DNA of 64,000 bases from Heterotrichella gracilis (taxonomy: Eukaryota > Sar > Xanthophyceae > Tribonematales > Xanthonemataceae): contig JAULBX010020965.1 of NCBI GenBank assembly GCA_032358255.1, positions 1 to 64,000 of the forward strand, given 5' to 3'. The notes under the pieces are model-generated. The model did not search any database. It had not been told where the DNA came from and saw nothing but the letters and a program-made list of their open reading frames with translations. The position numbers and the translations under genes are program-made. Each line of letters starts with the position of its first letter. The stretch's first letter is position 1. This document shows positions 1 through 11,700 of the stretch, piece by piece.

Positions 1-235
1 ATGCGCCTGTTATGCCACAAAACCCCTCTGAGCGACGCAAAGGCGCCACCTGCACGGCTCAAGCGGTGTGATATCTCCGCGTCTAAAGTGTTATCGAGTA
101 CCATCAAGGATATTTGTCCTATAATATTACAGGACTTATATCATAGGACTAATATCATCCTCGTATCGCCCTTGCCACTACTTACATCTTCACTCCAGAT
201 GTGAGCCTACTAAATATAATCAAGAGTGCTCTTAC

Positions 236-1711
236 CGGGTGCAAAAAGTACATGTAGTCAAAAATCAGCGAGTCCCCCGGGACCACTGTAAAATTGACAG
301 ACTGCGCAAAAGCGTTTGCGTCCTCCACGTGCAGCATGTTGAGCTCCTGGTTACGGCTCATGCGCCAGCCTTGCTGCAGGGTGGGGAGTGGGACATGTTG
401 AGGGGCCGGGGTGCCGGGTATGGCGTGTGTTTCTAATGCCCACTGAACTGAATAAAACCCTTGCAGTGTCATGAAGTAAATGACATTGCTCAACACCTGT
501 CTTTAGTGTGCAACTTTTCGAAAGTATCACCAATATTGAAGAATGGACCTCATTAGTTTTCAGTCCTGAAGAATAAATCTTATAACAATCTTGTAGTATT
601 TTATTTCATTCGATATTGCAGATGGGGCAACGTACCAGGGCTGTGTCGCCATCCAGAACCGTGAACCAGCGCCCATCGTTGTACCTGAGGGACATGTGAT
701 TGCCAGGTCAGATGGAGCCGCATCGCCGCAAGCTTTTCTATTTTGTAAACAAGGCTGGGTCAATATAGGCACCGTGGGATGGCAGTTGGCAGCAACTTGT
801 GCAAGCGTTCGTGGCTGGTGGCTCTGTTCGTGAACCAGACTAGCGCAGGTGGGGTCCCTTGACATGCACTAACTCAAAAACCTCAACATTATCCCTAAAC
901 CCTAATTCAGGCATAGCCAGCAAATGGCTTACCACAGGTTGTCGTAGATGCAGTGGGTTGGCGTGCACTTGATGCCGGTCTTGGGGCTGACTTTGGGCAC
1001 ATTCCACCTGCAGTAAATGGAGATTTTGATCCAATTTTCCTTCCAAATGGCTGCTGCCAGCACAGCAATGTTTCGATTAAGGAAGCAAAAATCAAGGACA
1101 CTTTTGTGGATGACTGCTTGGGCTTAGATGAAGTGAGACCTTACAAAAGCTAAAAATATATGGTGCCTTGTCGGTGCAGGCACCCCGGTGACATGCATGC
1201 AGGCGCCTCACCCGTCGACCTTCTTTTTGGCTGCTATGGTGCACTCTATGGGCTGCTCCTTCGACCACGTTTCCGCTGTCTGGTTCCAGTATTCATACTC
1301 GGGGATGTCCCACAGAAATCGCTGTTCCTGGCCCTCGTAGCTCACATCCCTCCACTTGCACCCCACCGGAAAGGTCCCCTCAGACGGCCCGAAAATGGGC
1401 ACCAGCGGCGCGGGCTGCTTGAAGGGGTTCAAATTGGACAAACCCTTGTGTAGGGCTTTGCACCTCGTCACCAGGCCCTGGGCTGAGGACTGGAGCTGGG
1501 TGTTGAGTCCACCTGGGAGCCAGGAGCTAGCTGTGAATGCTGCTAGCAAGGTGGCGCATAGCAGGCCTGCTAACCACAGGAACCGCCTGCTGTCCCGCTT
1601 TCGAGAGGCCTTCTTCTTCTTGCCGTTCGGTGGCCGCCGTGGGGCCGTCCCCGTGGTTGTGTCTGACTCTGAGCCTGCTTTCGCAGCCCTGCTCTGCCTG
1701 GTGACGACCAT
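236..1711 (-). CDS. Type II membrane glycosyltransferase, GT61-like (3' part beyond left edge)
   Basis: Four exons fit together on the minus strand: 1212-1711, 933-1007, 636-684 and 236-373. All have GT-AG borders and matching phases (2, 2, 0, 0), giving 254 residues before the last donor, CCCG|GTAAG. The gene continues past base 1. The first exon encodes a basic cytoplasmic tail rich in K and R, then one membrane segment at about residues 45-65 (LWLAGLLCATLLAAF). This is the signal-anchor layout of Golgi glycosyltransferases. Later exons carry CIYDNLWYNDGRW and VPGDSLIFDYMYFLHP. These resemble the N-terminal Cys/NLYYNNG region and the central H-containing region of GT61 (DUF563) enzymes, the xylosyl/arabinosyltransferase family. 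Family assignment is from memory of motifs and is moderate; membrane topology and gene structure are firmer. A different glycosyltransferase-like secretory protein is possible. It is divergent from the cpSRP43 gene. Confidence 0.55.
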
Positions 1712-2528
1712 CGACCTAGGCTGTTGACTGCTGCTGAGGTTGTGGACATGGGGAGCGGCTGGCGGTCTGAGCTGTCATGAGGCTTGGTCGGGTACTTGCA
1801 ACGCTGTGGTGTGTTGTGCTCCTTCGCTATATGGCTGTAGATCACATTAGAAGGTGCATGCATGCATATAGGCGTCAAAGAGGCTGGCAAGTGACGTGTT
1901 CCCCCCAATGTGACGCCCACTACTGGTTGCTACTTTATACTAGGAGTTTGCATTGGTTGGAAGCCGTGAATAGCTAATTTAAGCAAAGAACAGAGATCAA
2001 TTTTTGAAAGTGGTTCGCTATAGTTGACTATACGACGGAATGTGGACTTGCTGCAACTCGTGGAAACTTGAGTCAGTGTCCTAAGGTCTCTCGCAATGGG
2101 TTGCAAACAACAGCTTGTTGAGTGTCAGATAAAGGGACAGGATTGGGCCGAAAGTCTGGGCAAAGTGTCACTTCAGTTGCATGCATGTAGGATGGATACA
2201 TCCATGAAATACAAACGGGGGAGTTAACTCTATCCATATCCCTGCCCTTATCCTGAGACGAAGTGTGTTTTTAGTGCAGTAACAGCACCAAAAAGGCTGT
2301 GAACCTGCCAGCAATTGCACCATTCGACGTGTTTTGTAACGGTATTCACCTCCTGGGTAGTGGGCAGTGTTGACTTCTGGGCCATCGGGGTCGCCGAATA
2401 CACCGCGACGCATGCTGTAGTGGCATCCTTGCTCTCCACAGAGCCCCACTCGCAGGGGTTCTGGTGTCCTAAAGTGTACATTACCTCTCTTTATTCCGAT
2501 ACACATGGTTGCAGCCTACTAGGCCAAC
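1712..2528. other. Divergent intergenic region between the glycosyltransferase and cpSRP43 genes
   Basis: About 0.8 kb separates two start codons facing away from each other, so it should hold both promoters and 5' leaders. I see CATGCATG palindromes near 1856 and 2178 but no clear TATA box and no credible extra gene. Confidence 0.5.
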
Positions 2529-5500
2529 ATGAAGCAAGTCGGGTGCAAACCACACCAGCTAGCCCCCACCCACCCCATTGCTCGCTGCTCCCTACCACCC
2601 ACCCGCCACCGCAGCCACCCACCAGTCCACAGGAGGCGCAGCAACACTACCCAAGTCCATACCACCCACCGCCCCACCTCTCTCAGCCGCAGCCGGCCGC
2701 ACAGCACGCGAATCACCGCCACAGCGCAGGAGGTTGGGTACAGTGAGGTGGCAGAGGTTGACACCCTCAAGGGGGTGAGGGTCAGCTTTCCTGAAGAGGG
2801 CAAGCCACTGATAGAGTACCTGGTGGTGTGGAAGGTAGGTGGTGCTCCACAGATAGCCTTTTGGACGTTCTTTCCTTGACCACAGTTACTGACATGCTGG
2901 TGTTCTGTTATTGCAGGATGACTCTCCAGACACTTGGTGAGTGCCCCTTGACGCTACAGTCAGCTGTTATTGAGTATGAATGGGCTCATTTTTGGTGAAG
3001 TAACGGGTATTCCAGTAGCTGTGTAGTTAATTTCGTGTCGTGGTGGTTACCTGTGGGCGTGAAACTGCAGGGAGCCTGTGCAGAACCTGGCCGATAACCT
3101 GCTGAGGGATTATGAGGAGCGGTGGTGGGGCTGTGCACGCAAGGTGGGTGGTCTCGCAAGTGCTTTTAAAATATGCTTAGTCAGTTGTTCACACCAGAAC
3201 CTGGGCAGGGCTCAGCCTGCCTGCCCCCAAACCCTGAGCAAGGGTTCAACCAGCGTATGCTTCGGAAGGGCTGAACCTGGAATGCACCAGGACTTACACG
3301 GGGTTCAATCTTGAATTGCACCATATAATCTGAATGCAGCTGGGTTTTTGCCGTTTTCAATCAGGGCTAGTGCGACTAGTCTGATTGGTTGGTTGACTTG
3401 CCTTGCCTTTTTTAATTGGACCGGGGGTTTGCGTTGCGCATCGTCCCACCATACCGTACGCATGGCAGGTTCTACTTAGGGTTCAGCCTGCATGCAGCAC
3501 ATGGGGCCATGGGGCCAGCTATCTGTGTTCATGCTCCACTGCCTGTCATGACCCTGCATGCTCGGACAGCAAAGCCTTGAGGCACCAGGAATTTGGTGAA
3601 GCGCAGCGGAATCCTGCTCGGTTGCTGTGCAGGCTAATGCGGAGGTGATGGCGGAGATGCTGGCGGGCGGGGGCAAGGTGCTCGCGCAAACAATTGACGA
3701 AAATGGCAGATGGTGAGGAACAGATCAGCTTCACCCGTCGGATCTGATCCTGCTCGTCTGATTGGCGATGCAAGATAAATGCATGCCACTCGCTGCCTGC
3801 TATGCAATGCCTTGAAGTATGCTGGTGCCATGCCATGCCATACCATGCAGCTTGCTGCTCGGCCTGCCATTCCAATCTGCCGCCGCCCATGCCATCCCCA
3901 AACTACTCCCATGCCGCACCATGCAACGCAATGCCACCATGCTGACTGGTGAATCCTTAGCCTGAGCAAGTTCCCCACACCTTCTGCAGCGCGCTGCATT
4001 TTGCCGCGGCCCTGGGCAGCGTACCCTGCACCCAGATGCTGCTGCAGTATGGTGCAGATCCGGATGTGGGTGACAAAGATGGTGCGTTTTCTTTACTCTC
4101 TAGGTCCCAGACCCTTCATCCAAAACCCTGAACAGCTGCTGCAAAATCCCAGGCTCCATTCCATTTGATTGCTGCCGGCTGCATGGCTATACCCATATAT
4201 ACATGCACATGTTTCTCCCCCACACTCACCATAAATCACCACTCCTTTCTCTCCCGGATGTGGGCGACAACGACGGTGCGCCGGGCCCAGCTGCTCTGTA
4301 CCTTCCATATTGCTGTTATTGCTGTGCACCCCCAACCCCACCATTCTCATCAACGGCCCTGAACCATTGCCCTGCAATTCCTCCGCCACTCTGCGCCGTG
4401 GCTCACCAATGCGTACAGGAACATGCACACCCCCAAAAGGAGCAACACACGCACCACTATGCATACCTCACCCCTCACCCCCCGTTCCTCCCCTCGTCCA
4501 GGCTTCACCCCCTCCACATGGCCGCCGGCTACCGACTCATACACATGTCTTTTCCCCACACACAACCTCACTCATCTCCCTCCCTTCCCCCCCTCGTCCA
4601 GGCTTCACCCCCCTGCACATGGCTGCCGGCTACCTGCACACATCTACAGTCACCGCGCTGCTCCAAGGGGGTGCAGACCCCGAGTACAAGGACCAATCGG
4701 GGAGGGATGTGCTGCTGCTGGTGGATGGGCTGCGGGCTAGCCTGCCGGCGGACAACCCTGCGGTTTTGAGTAGGCGCATGGCCCTGGAGGAGGTGGCGCG
4801 CGTGCTGACGGGTGGGTGGTGGCGGTTTGGGGATTGTGCTTGGGGAGTGGATGGTGGGTGGGGGGGGTGCATGGCTCTGGAAATTGGTGTTGACGTGTGT
4901 GTGGCGGGGGGTATGGGGAGCGTGTTGTGGTGGGCGGATGGCGGGTGGTGGGGGGTTGCATGGTGGTGGAGGAGGTGGTGCGGGTGCTGACGGGTGGGGG
5001 GAGTGTGAGTTTTATCTGGTGGGGGGTGGAGGGGGGGTGAGTTGCGGATAGGCTGCACGCCTTGCTGCCTGGGAATGATGTGGCGGTCGGAATCAAGACA
5101 TGCGCTTGGTTGGAAACATGCGCTTGGGGTTGGAGATGTGCGCTTATTGGAGGGGGGCGTGCATGTTGTCTGGTGGGCGGGAAGGGTGGTGAGAGGTTGT
5201 GGGGACGTGGGTGCTGACGGGTGGATGGCGGCGGGCTGCTGGCTGGGCTGTTGGCTGCGTGGTCTGTGGGCAATTGTGTGGGCCTCCACAGGCGCATGGT
5301 GCTGGGGGTAGATGGTGTGCGCTTGACGGCTGGGGCTGAGGCTGGGTGAAGGGTCGAGCGGGGTGCTGCATGGATGGGATGTAGCCTTGTCATGGTGGAG
5401 CAATGTGGGGCTGTGTTTGTAGCACATTTTCCGCTGGCGACATCGCCTGCTCATTCCCTCCTCACTCTAGGTCTGTGTGTCTCACCTCCACCTGCCCCTG

Positions 5501-7179
5501 CAGACAACCTGTATCTCACGTCAAACCTACCCCCTCGTCCCACGTGGACATCCCTACCTGGTCCTATACCTGCGTGTCCACCCACACATGTATCTTCGGT
5601 ATGTTATTTCCGTTATTGTATTGTACCATGTATGATTACCGTATGATTTCCTGCGCAGACAACCTGTACGAGGACGTTGAGCCTATGGCCATAGCGGATG
5701 TGCGCACCAGCGAGGATGGCACGCGAGAATTCCTGATCAAGTTTGCGGATGGGAGCGAAGATAGCTGGGTGCGTGCATGGCGTTATGTGGCTTGAGACAT
5801 ATCGTTGAAATAACTGCAATTCTTCCGGAATATACAATACAAGATAAAAGAATGTTATCATACTATGCCTTGCTGTCGCTTGCTTACAGAATATTACATG
5901 TAATGTCATATGGACCCCAAATGTAATGTCATATGGTCAATGTCAATCAGGAAGAAGTTACATGCGGCTGGATCCACGTTTCCGGATGGGATTGAGGGAT
6001 GAACCGACATGGGTTCACGGCCGTCCAACATATCGTGGCACAGTGCATGGTTAGATGCGGTGTTATTTCCTTGCTCCCGCTGCCAACCAGTGCATGCGGA
6101 GTCAGACGGGGGCTGGCCTGTTGCACTCACGTGTGCCACCTCCCCGTCACACTCATGAGACCTTACTTCCCCTGTTGCTGCCCCACGCTGCAACATTTAC
6201 CCCCTGCTGCCTCAAAAGTTCCCCGTACAATTTCCCGCCTTTCACCCCCTGCCACTCCTTGCTGCGCAGTTAAGCGAGAAGTACGTCGCTGAGGACGTGA
6301 TTGAGGACTTTGACCGAGGCATTGAGTACGCTGAGGCCGACTGCCTGCTGGAGGTGCGGCAGCGAGGGGACGAGAGGAAGTACCTGATCAGGTGGGTGCG
6401 GTGGGGGTTGGGGTGGGGAAGGGGAGGGACAAGGGGGTGGTGTGGTGGGAGGAGGGACAAGGGGGTGGTGTGGTGGCATTTCTTGGTGAGTTAGGTGGGT
6501 GGGGTGGGTGGGAGGAGGGGCAGTTGGCTTGGTGGAAGTGCGGCAGCGGGGGAATGATTAGAAGTACCTCACGTGGGTACTTTGCGACGGGATAAAATGG
6601 GGAGCACGAAAGTGCGGTAAGCGGCACGACTGGTTGGCCACCATCTGCCACACTGGAAACAGTGTCATTTAAGCCTTGGCTCTAGGACTGGGGTGAGGCA
6701 TACCCAGACATGCTAACCTGGCTTCAAAGCTGGAAAGCAAATACTTACTTACTTACTTACCTCACGTGGGTGGAATGGGGGGTGGGGTGGGGGGCAGTGG
6801 GGTGGGGGAAGGGGGAGCAAGGGCATGCCTCAGTGTACCAGTACTGGTGGGGCCCCGTGGGGCGTGTTATGACCATAAAAGCTTGTGGTGTCGCTGCTGC
6901 ATGGATGGGGCCACGTAAATCAGGGCGGCTCGCCACTTCCGCCCTGTGCGCATCATGCTGTTGCCTGCGGTGTTCTCACCGTCCATTCAAACCCTAATCC
7001 ACACCCTGAATCGCAGGTGGCTGGATGGCTACCCCGACAGCTGGGAGCCCGAGGAAAACGTGTCTCCGGACCTCATCGCGCTATTTGAGAAGCAGCAGCA
7101 GGGGGAGCAAGAACCGCAGCACAGCAACGGGGCGGGGGCGGTGGGGGCTGTGGAAGTCAGCCAGCCAGCACCTGTGTGA
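2529..7179 (+). CDS. cpSRP43: Chloroplast signal recognition particle 43 kDa subunit (cpSRP43)
   Basis: Nine exons join in frame into 391 codons: 2529-2834, 2917-2936, 3071-3143, 3633-3712, 3990-4081, 4602-4811, 5659-5768, 6270-6391 and 7017-7179. Domain order is that of cpSRP43. A basic transit peptide (about residues 1-65) is followed by chromodomain 1 (EYLVVWKDDSPDTWEP), ankyrin repeats (CALHFAAALGS; GFTPLHMAAGY; GADPEYKDQSGRD), chromodomain 2 (FLIKFADGSEDSW) and chromodomain 3 (KYLIRWLDGYPDSWEPEENV). The family binds and disaggregates light-harvesting chlorophyll proteins in the stroma and hands them, with cpSRP54, to Alb3. Exon 2 is only 20 nt. The ATG at 2529 is chosen because it supplies a transit peptide in frame. 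Introns 5, 6 and 8 hold decayed copies of exon edges (separate entries). Family call is secure; the exact start is less so. Confidence 0.93.
4061..4646 (+). repeat. Copies of cpSRP43 exon 5 end and exon 6 start inside intron 5
   Basis: The exon 5 end with its donor (4061-4086, around GATGTGGGTGACAAAGATG) recurs at 4255-4282 with a few substitutions. The exon 6 acceptor and start (4591-4646, around GTCCAGGCTTCACCCCCC) recur at 4491-4545, including the AG and the coding start for GFTP-HMAAGY. Both pairs are direct repeats. The upstream acceptor copy ends in an altered reading, so the downstream one is taken as real. Confidence 0.85.
4781..5520 (+). repeat. Copies of exon 6 end and exon 7 start in the G-rich intron 6
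   Basis: The exon 6 end (GAGGAGGTGGCGCGCGTGCT, then GACGGGTGGG) is repeated at about 4956-5000 and in part at 5205-5225. The exon 7 start (CAGACAACCTGTA) at 5656-5668 has an earlier copy at 5499-5515, also preceded by a pyrimidine tract. The intron between is very G-rich on the plus strand (runs of GGTGGG), so long low-complexity frames on the minus strand there are not genes. Confidence 0.75.
6349..6785 (+). repeat. Copy of cpSRP43 exon 8 end plus short tandem repeats in intron 8
   Basis: The exon 8 end (6349-6396, GGAGGTGCGGCAGCGAGGGG then AAGTACCTGATCAGGTGGG) is echoed at 6531-6580 with the donor damaged (CACGTGGG). A 29-bp unit based on GGGACAAGGGGGTGGTGTGG is doubled at about 6423-6476. 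An ACTT tetranucleotide run lies at 6743-6760, followed by another CCTCACGTGGGTGG echo. Confidence 0.7.
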
Positions 7180-8727
7180 GCTGTCGAGGGGTTTGGGTGA
7201 GGATTTGGGGGTTTTGGGTTTGCCTTAGGGCATGGGGTTGTGTGTGGGAGGGGGAGTCAGCCTTTGTCATGTTGAGAGGGGAGGTAATGCACCTCCTTGG
7301 AGTACACGAGGCATTGCGCCCCTGATTAGATGAGAGACAGGAGTTGGGGCCAGCTTTTCACCACAGCAATAGGACGGCAACGGGGGCTGTAGTGGATTTG
7401 ATAGAGCGCCTGCGGAAGCTGGACGAGGAGGGGAGGTTTGGGTGGAGGCGGGGATGGAGGATAGCGAATGCCAGCATGCATTAAAATCATATTGACGTTG
7501 GATATACACACTGTGGGCATGGCCAGGGCCTGTAATGGCAGTACTTTGCAAATCAGCGTTCAGGATGGCATTTACTGAAGACATAGACAAGGCCAGTAGC
7601 ATTGTGCCTATATGATAGCACCAAACTGGCATTATGCCTGTACGATGTAGACATATGTTTCAGCCCACATGGATAGCACTGGCAAACTTTGCGTCACCTG
7701 TGCCCTGGCGGTGCATGCAAGCCAATTTGGAGGTTGAACATGCTGCAGCAGGGGTTTGGAGCAAGCACCCTGCCTCAGCTTCTGGCAAAGCCTTGCAAAG
7801 CTGTAATTTGGTGTTAGTACGCACCTCTTCAAGATTCCGAGTCAGCCCGGCATGCGCGATGGCTTGTTTGTTCAGATGCACTCACTGAGCAGTGTCAGTG
7901 GATTGTAATGAACTGATGGCAACAGTCAATCAAAAGTAATTGCAGCATGATCGCTGCCATGGCCTGGAAATCGCTATGCATGCGGTGCCAATGATTGAGT
8001 ACCACTTGGCAATTCCGCAGGCGTGCAGCATGCACAGTTGGCACACCCTCTACAGCCGAGGCAGGTTCGGCTTCCCCAGGTTTCGTTGTCAAGTGAAGTT
8101 CTCTCCTTTGTAAAGGTGCCCGAGAGGTCTCAAATTAGCCTGTTAGGCTAATCTGTGATGAATACTTTGAAAGTGCAGCTCGGCCTCGCCGAGTCGGCTG
8201 GTCATGCAGGTGGGAAAACTTTGAAAATGCAGCTCGCCCTCGGCTGGTCATGCCGCCACAGTGGCCGGCCCGGGCCTGCCAGTTTCATTGGCACGAGTAG
8301 TTCCCTCCTGCAAGGCACCAGCGTAGACCAATGAGGTCGCCCAACACTTGACGCCCACCTAGTGCCGGAACTTCGCTGAGCGCTTGCACCCCTGGGGCTC
8401 TGCGATGGCCATAAATAGCAACGAACTTTGTTGTGCACGGTCAGTTCCACCACCCTCAACGCAGCATTCTTCCCCAAAGTAAAGTGCTCTGAGAGACTCC
8501 TGTCACCCTGGGCCACCACGCCTTCCAAAGGTGTTGCCGAAACACAGTCTGTCTCTGTTTGCAGCAAGGACTTGCCTGTCAGTAAGAGCTTGCACTGCTG
8601 TGTCACCGAAGTGCTATTTGAAGGGCAGTCTCTGTAACAGTTGGCCCAAGCTAGCAGCGGCTATCCCAGACTGGCTCAGCTTATAGCAGTGCATACCTGT
8701 CACCTCACGTTGCCCACCAAGTTGCCA
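7180..8727. other. Non-coding stretch after cpSRP43
   Basis: The 3' flank of cpSRP43 and the leader of the next gene. No open frame here has a recognisable product or matching exons. The part at about 7760-7915 resembles the 3' flank of the rhomboid genes (see findings). Confidence 0.45.
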
Positions 8728-11700
8728 ATGGCAGTACGTCATATCCGGCGCAGCGCTGCTGCTGTCGTGGCACTGCATGCTCTTATCCTGGCAGGAGGAC
8801 GTGCATGCCTTGCGTCAGGTGCGCATGGCGTGCATGATGAATCAAGCTATCATAGCATAATGCAGTCTGCGCGTCTATGTACATGTGCTGCACAATTACC
8901 AATATTTATCTGCTGCTGGCTGCATGAAACACTCAACAGGAATTCAAACAGACAACCTCTGGGGCTGCATGTAAATGTGGCTTCCTTGCAGACGATACCT
9001 TGGCGAGCTCGTATGGTATCGATGCCAAGTTCAATCCGCAGCCAGACCCTCTCGCCAAGGTGGCTGCCAGCACGGATGGTAGGTTATGGTGGTAGCCAGA
9101 GGGGGAAATGTATCTCATGAGGGGCCTGTAGTGGCACTGCATGCATAAGAAAGTTTCTTATAAATACAAAGGTTTCTCCGCGCAGGCAGCTTGCCAGGAT
9201 ACGTGATTAAACCCCAGAGCCAGTCCACCATACCTGCGTGGACTGCGCAAGACTCCTTGGCTACCTCCTCTGCATCAGACATCCAGTGGGCCAAGGACCA
9301 TGTGGTGGGTGTGGGTGCTGCTGGAGCAACATCAGCTGATGGCACCCTGGCAGGTCCGTTGGAGTTCAAGAATGGCAAGGAGATCAACGGCGCAGCAGGT
9401 AGGGTGCTAATGGCTGCACTGGAATGTAGCCCGGTGCAGCAGGCTTGCCTACTTATTTGCTGCACATTTTTTACATTCATGTGTACTACTACCCCTCTGC
9501 TGCTACCATGGTCGCCATCAGTGACTACACACACCACTGATATACCAAACACTGTAAACTTGAATGAAAGCACACTCTCCTTTCCAGCTAAGATGGTGCC
9601 GTCATGCACACTTGCCTTTCCACCGAGATATCGTCTGGACCAGGTCTTTTATCATGCATCGATAAGCTCACTCTGTCCGTGTACTACACCGTGGCACGTG
9701 GCAGCTGAATACATGCATGGCATCAAAGGATCCAGTGCATGGCATCAAAGGATCCAGGCAAGGCATGAATTTTAGGTTGCATCAACACGTCCCCCATTGC
9801 ACAGACACCAAATTGGAGAAAATGTGTCAAGGAATGTAAATTATATGACCTGTTGTTTACCCTTTAACACATGTTATGTAATCATTATCCACACAATATT
9901 CATTTCAATCAATATGTGAATCAAGTAATCACGCATTATTTACATGATTGCCTTGCGGCCCAATTTCCCAGTCCATGTGCTGTGCTGATGCAGGCTATAT
10001 CCCGCCAGACCAGCAGGATGTTGAGAGCACCAAACTGTTCCACGACTGCTTCATCAGGAGTTGCGATGGGTCGGCAGCCAACAGCGAGAGCAAAGCCTTG
10101 TTGACAGGTAGGGCTGGTGCCAAAATTGAAAGGACAAAAGAAGCTGCAGCAGGAGGGTTGTATTGGCAACTTGGACGGTCCAAGTTGTGAAATTGCAAAT
10201 TAATGAGCATGGAGCAGATATATACCATTTAGAAGGCTAAAATTCATGAGGAGATTTTGAGTGTCTACTCTGCATATCTAGAGCGCTCACGTAGTCAACT
10301 GGGTTGTGTGCGCAGGCAACTCAGCAATGCCAGAGTACGTGTTCAACCCCAAAAGCCAGTCCACCACACCTGCGTGGACTGCGCAAGACTCCTTGGCTAC
10401 CTCCTCTGCATCAGACATCCAGTGGGCCAGGGACCATGTGGTGGGTGTGGGTGCTGCTGGAGCAACATCAGCTGATGGCACCCTGGCAATACCTGTTGGA
10501 GTTCAAGAATGGCGAGAAAACCGACTTTGCAAGAGGTAGGTAGGTAGATGTCACAGTGATTAGACTCTGGAATGCAGCAGTGCTGGGAGAGGGTTGAGTA
10601 CACCCCCGACTTATGTATTAATCCATGTAAATGAACTTATGGTGCACTCATCTGTTATGATTCATCCATCATGTTCTGGCATATTAAGTTATTAAACCTT
10701 AGGGAGGCGCCCGCGTGAGAACCTTTCCCATATATGTAACTACCCGCAGCTTCAGCCACAGGCAGGCATGACCCCATGACCATGTTCCCAAGCCGTTGTG
10801 CTGTGCTGATCCAGGGCCGCTTAATTACCTGGTTTGTCATCTCAATTGTTACTGTGCTGCACCAGGCCGGGTCCAGCCTACAGTGGCGCTTGCCCACGAG
10901 GATCTGGGGAGCACCAAGCTGTCCAATGACGGGATTGGGGGGGGCTGCCATGGGTTGGGTGACAACAGCGGGTATGATGACAAGGCCATGTTGACAGGTA
11001 GGATGCATCATGTACCTGTTCACCACATGTTCATTCATTTTGTTGCAAAATCACTTTTTGCAAATCACTTGCATTAACAATGTGCTGCCTGTCCTTTAGA
11101 GTGGTAGATGCCCTCCAGTTTCAAATTGAGAACACGCACAGAAATGATTTTTACATTATTCATTTCACTTAAGTCATTTATTCATGAAAGAAAGAAATGG
11201 TTGCCCTGGTGTTGAGCCTTGAACATTCACATCCGGGCAGGGCATATGCATCAAAGTAGGCGGAACCCCAATAACTGCAAAAGAGATTTTCTCTCATGGT
11301 TGAGCATGCATGTACTTGCCACTAACACAGACCCTGATTCCCGTGCAGGCAGCTTGCCAGGGTACATGATCAACCCCCAAGATCTGATCATCAGGCCAGA
11401 AGTTACCGCCACCGCTGACCCCGCTGCAGCAAAAATCCAGTGGACCAAGGAGCAGGCGGTGGGTGCGGGTACCGCTGGAGCAACCGCTGCTGGTGACAGG
11501 GATGGACTGCATTTAAAGAATAGAAAAATAGCTGACTCTGCAAGAGGTAGGGTGCTTTGCGCTGCACTTAGATTAGAATGCAGCAGTGCCAATGAAGCCT
11601 CCATATATGCATTTCCTTGTGTTCTCCTGTGATAATATTTGAGCCCTCATGCTCTTTTACAAGTAGTACTGTAATGCCAACAAGGCGCACATTTCCTCTT

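Noticed and set aside
4630-5454. A 274-codon proline/serine/histidine-rich frame on the minus strand.
   Set aside because: It is the complement of the G-rich cpSRP43 intron 6 and overlaps exon 6; low complexity only.
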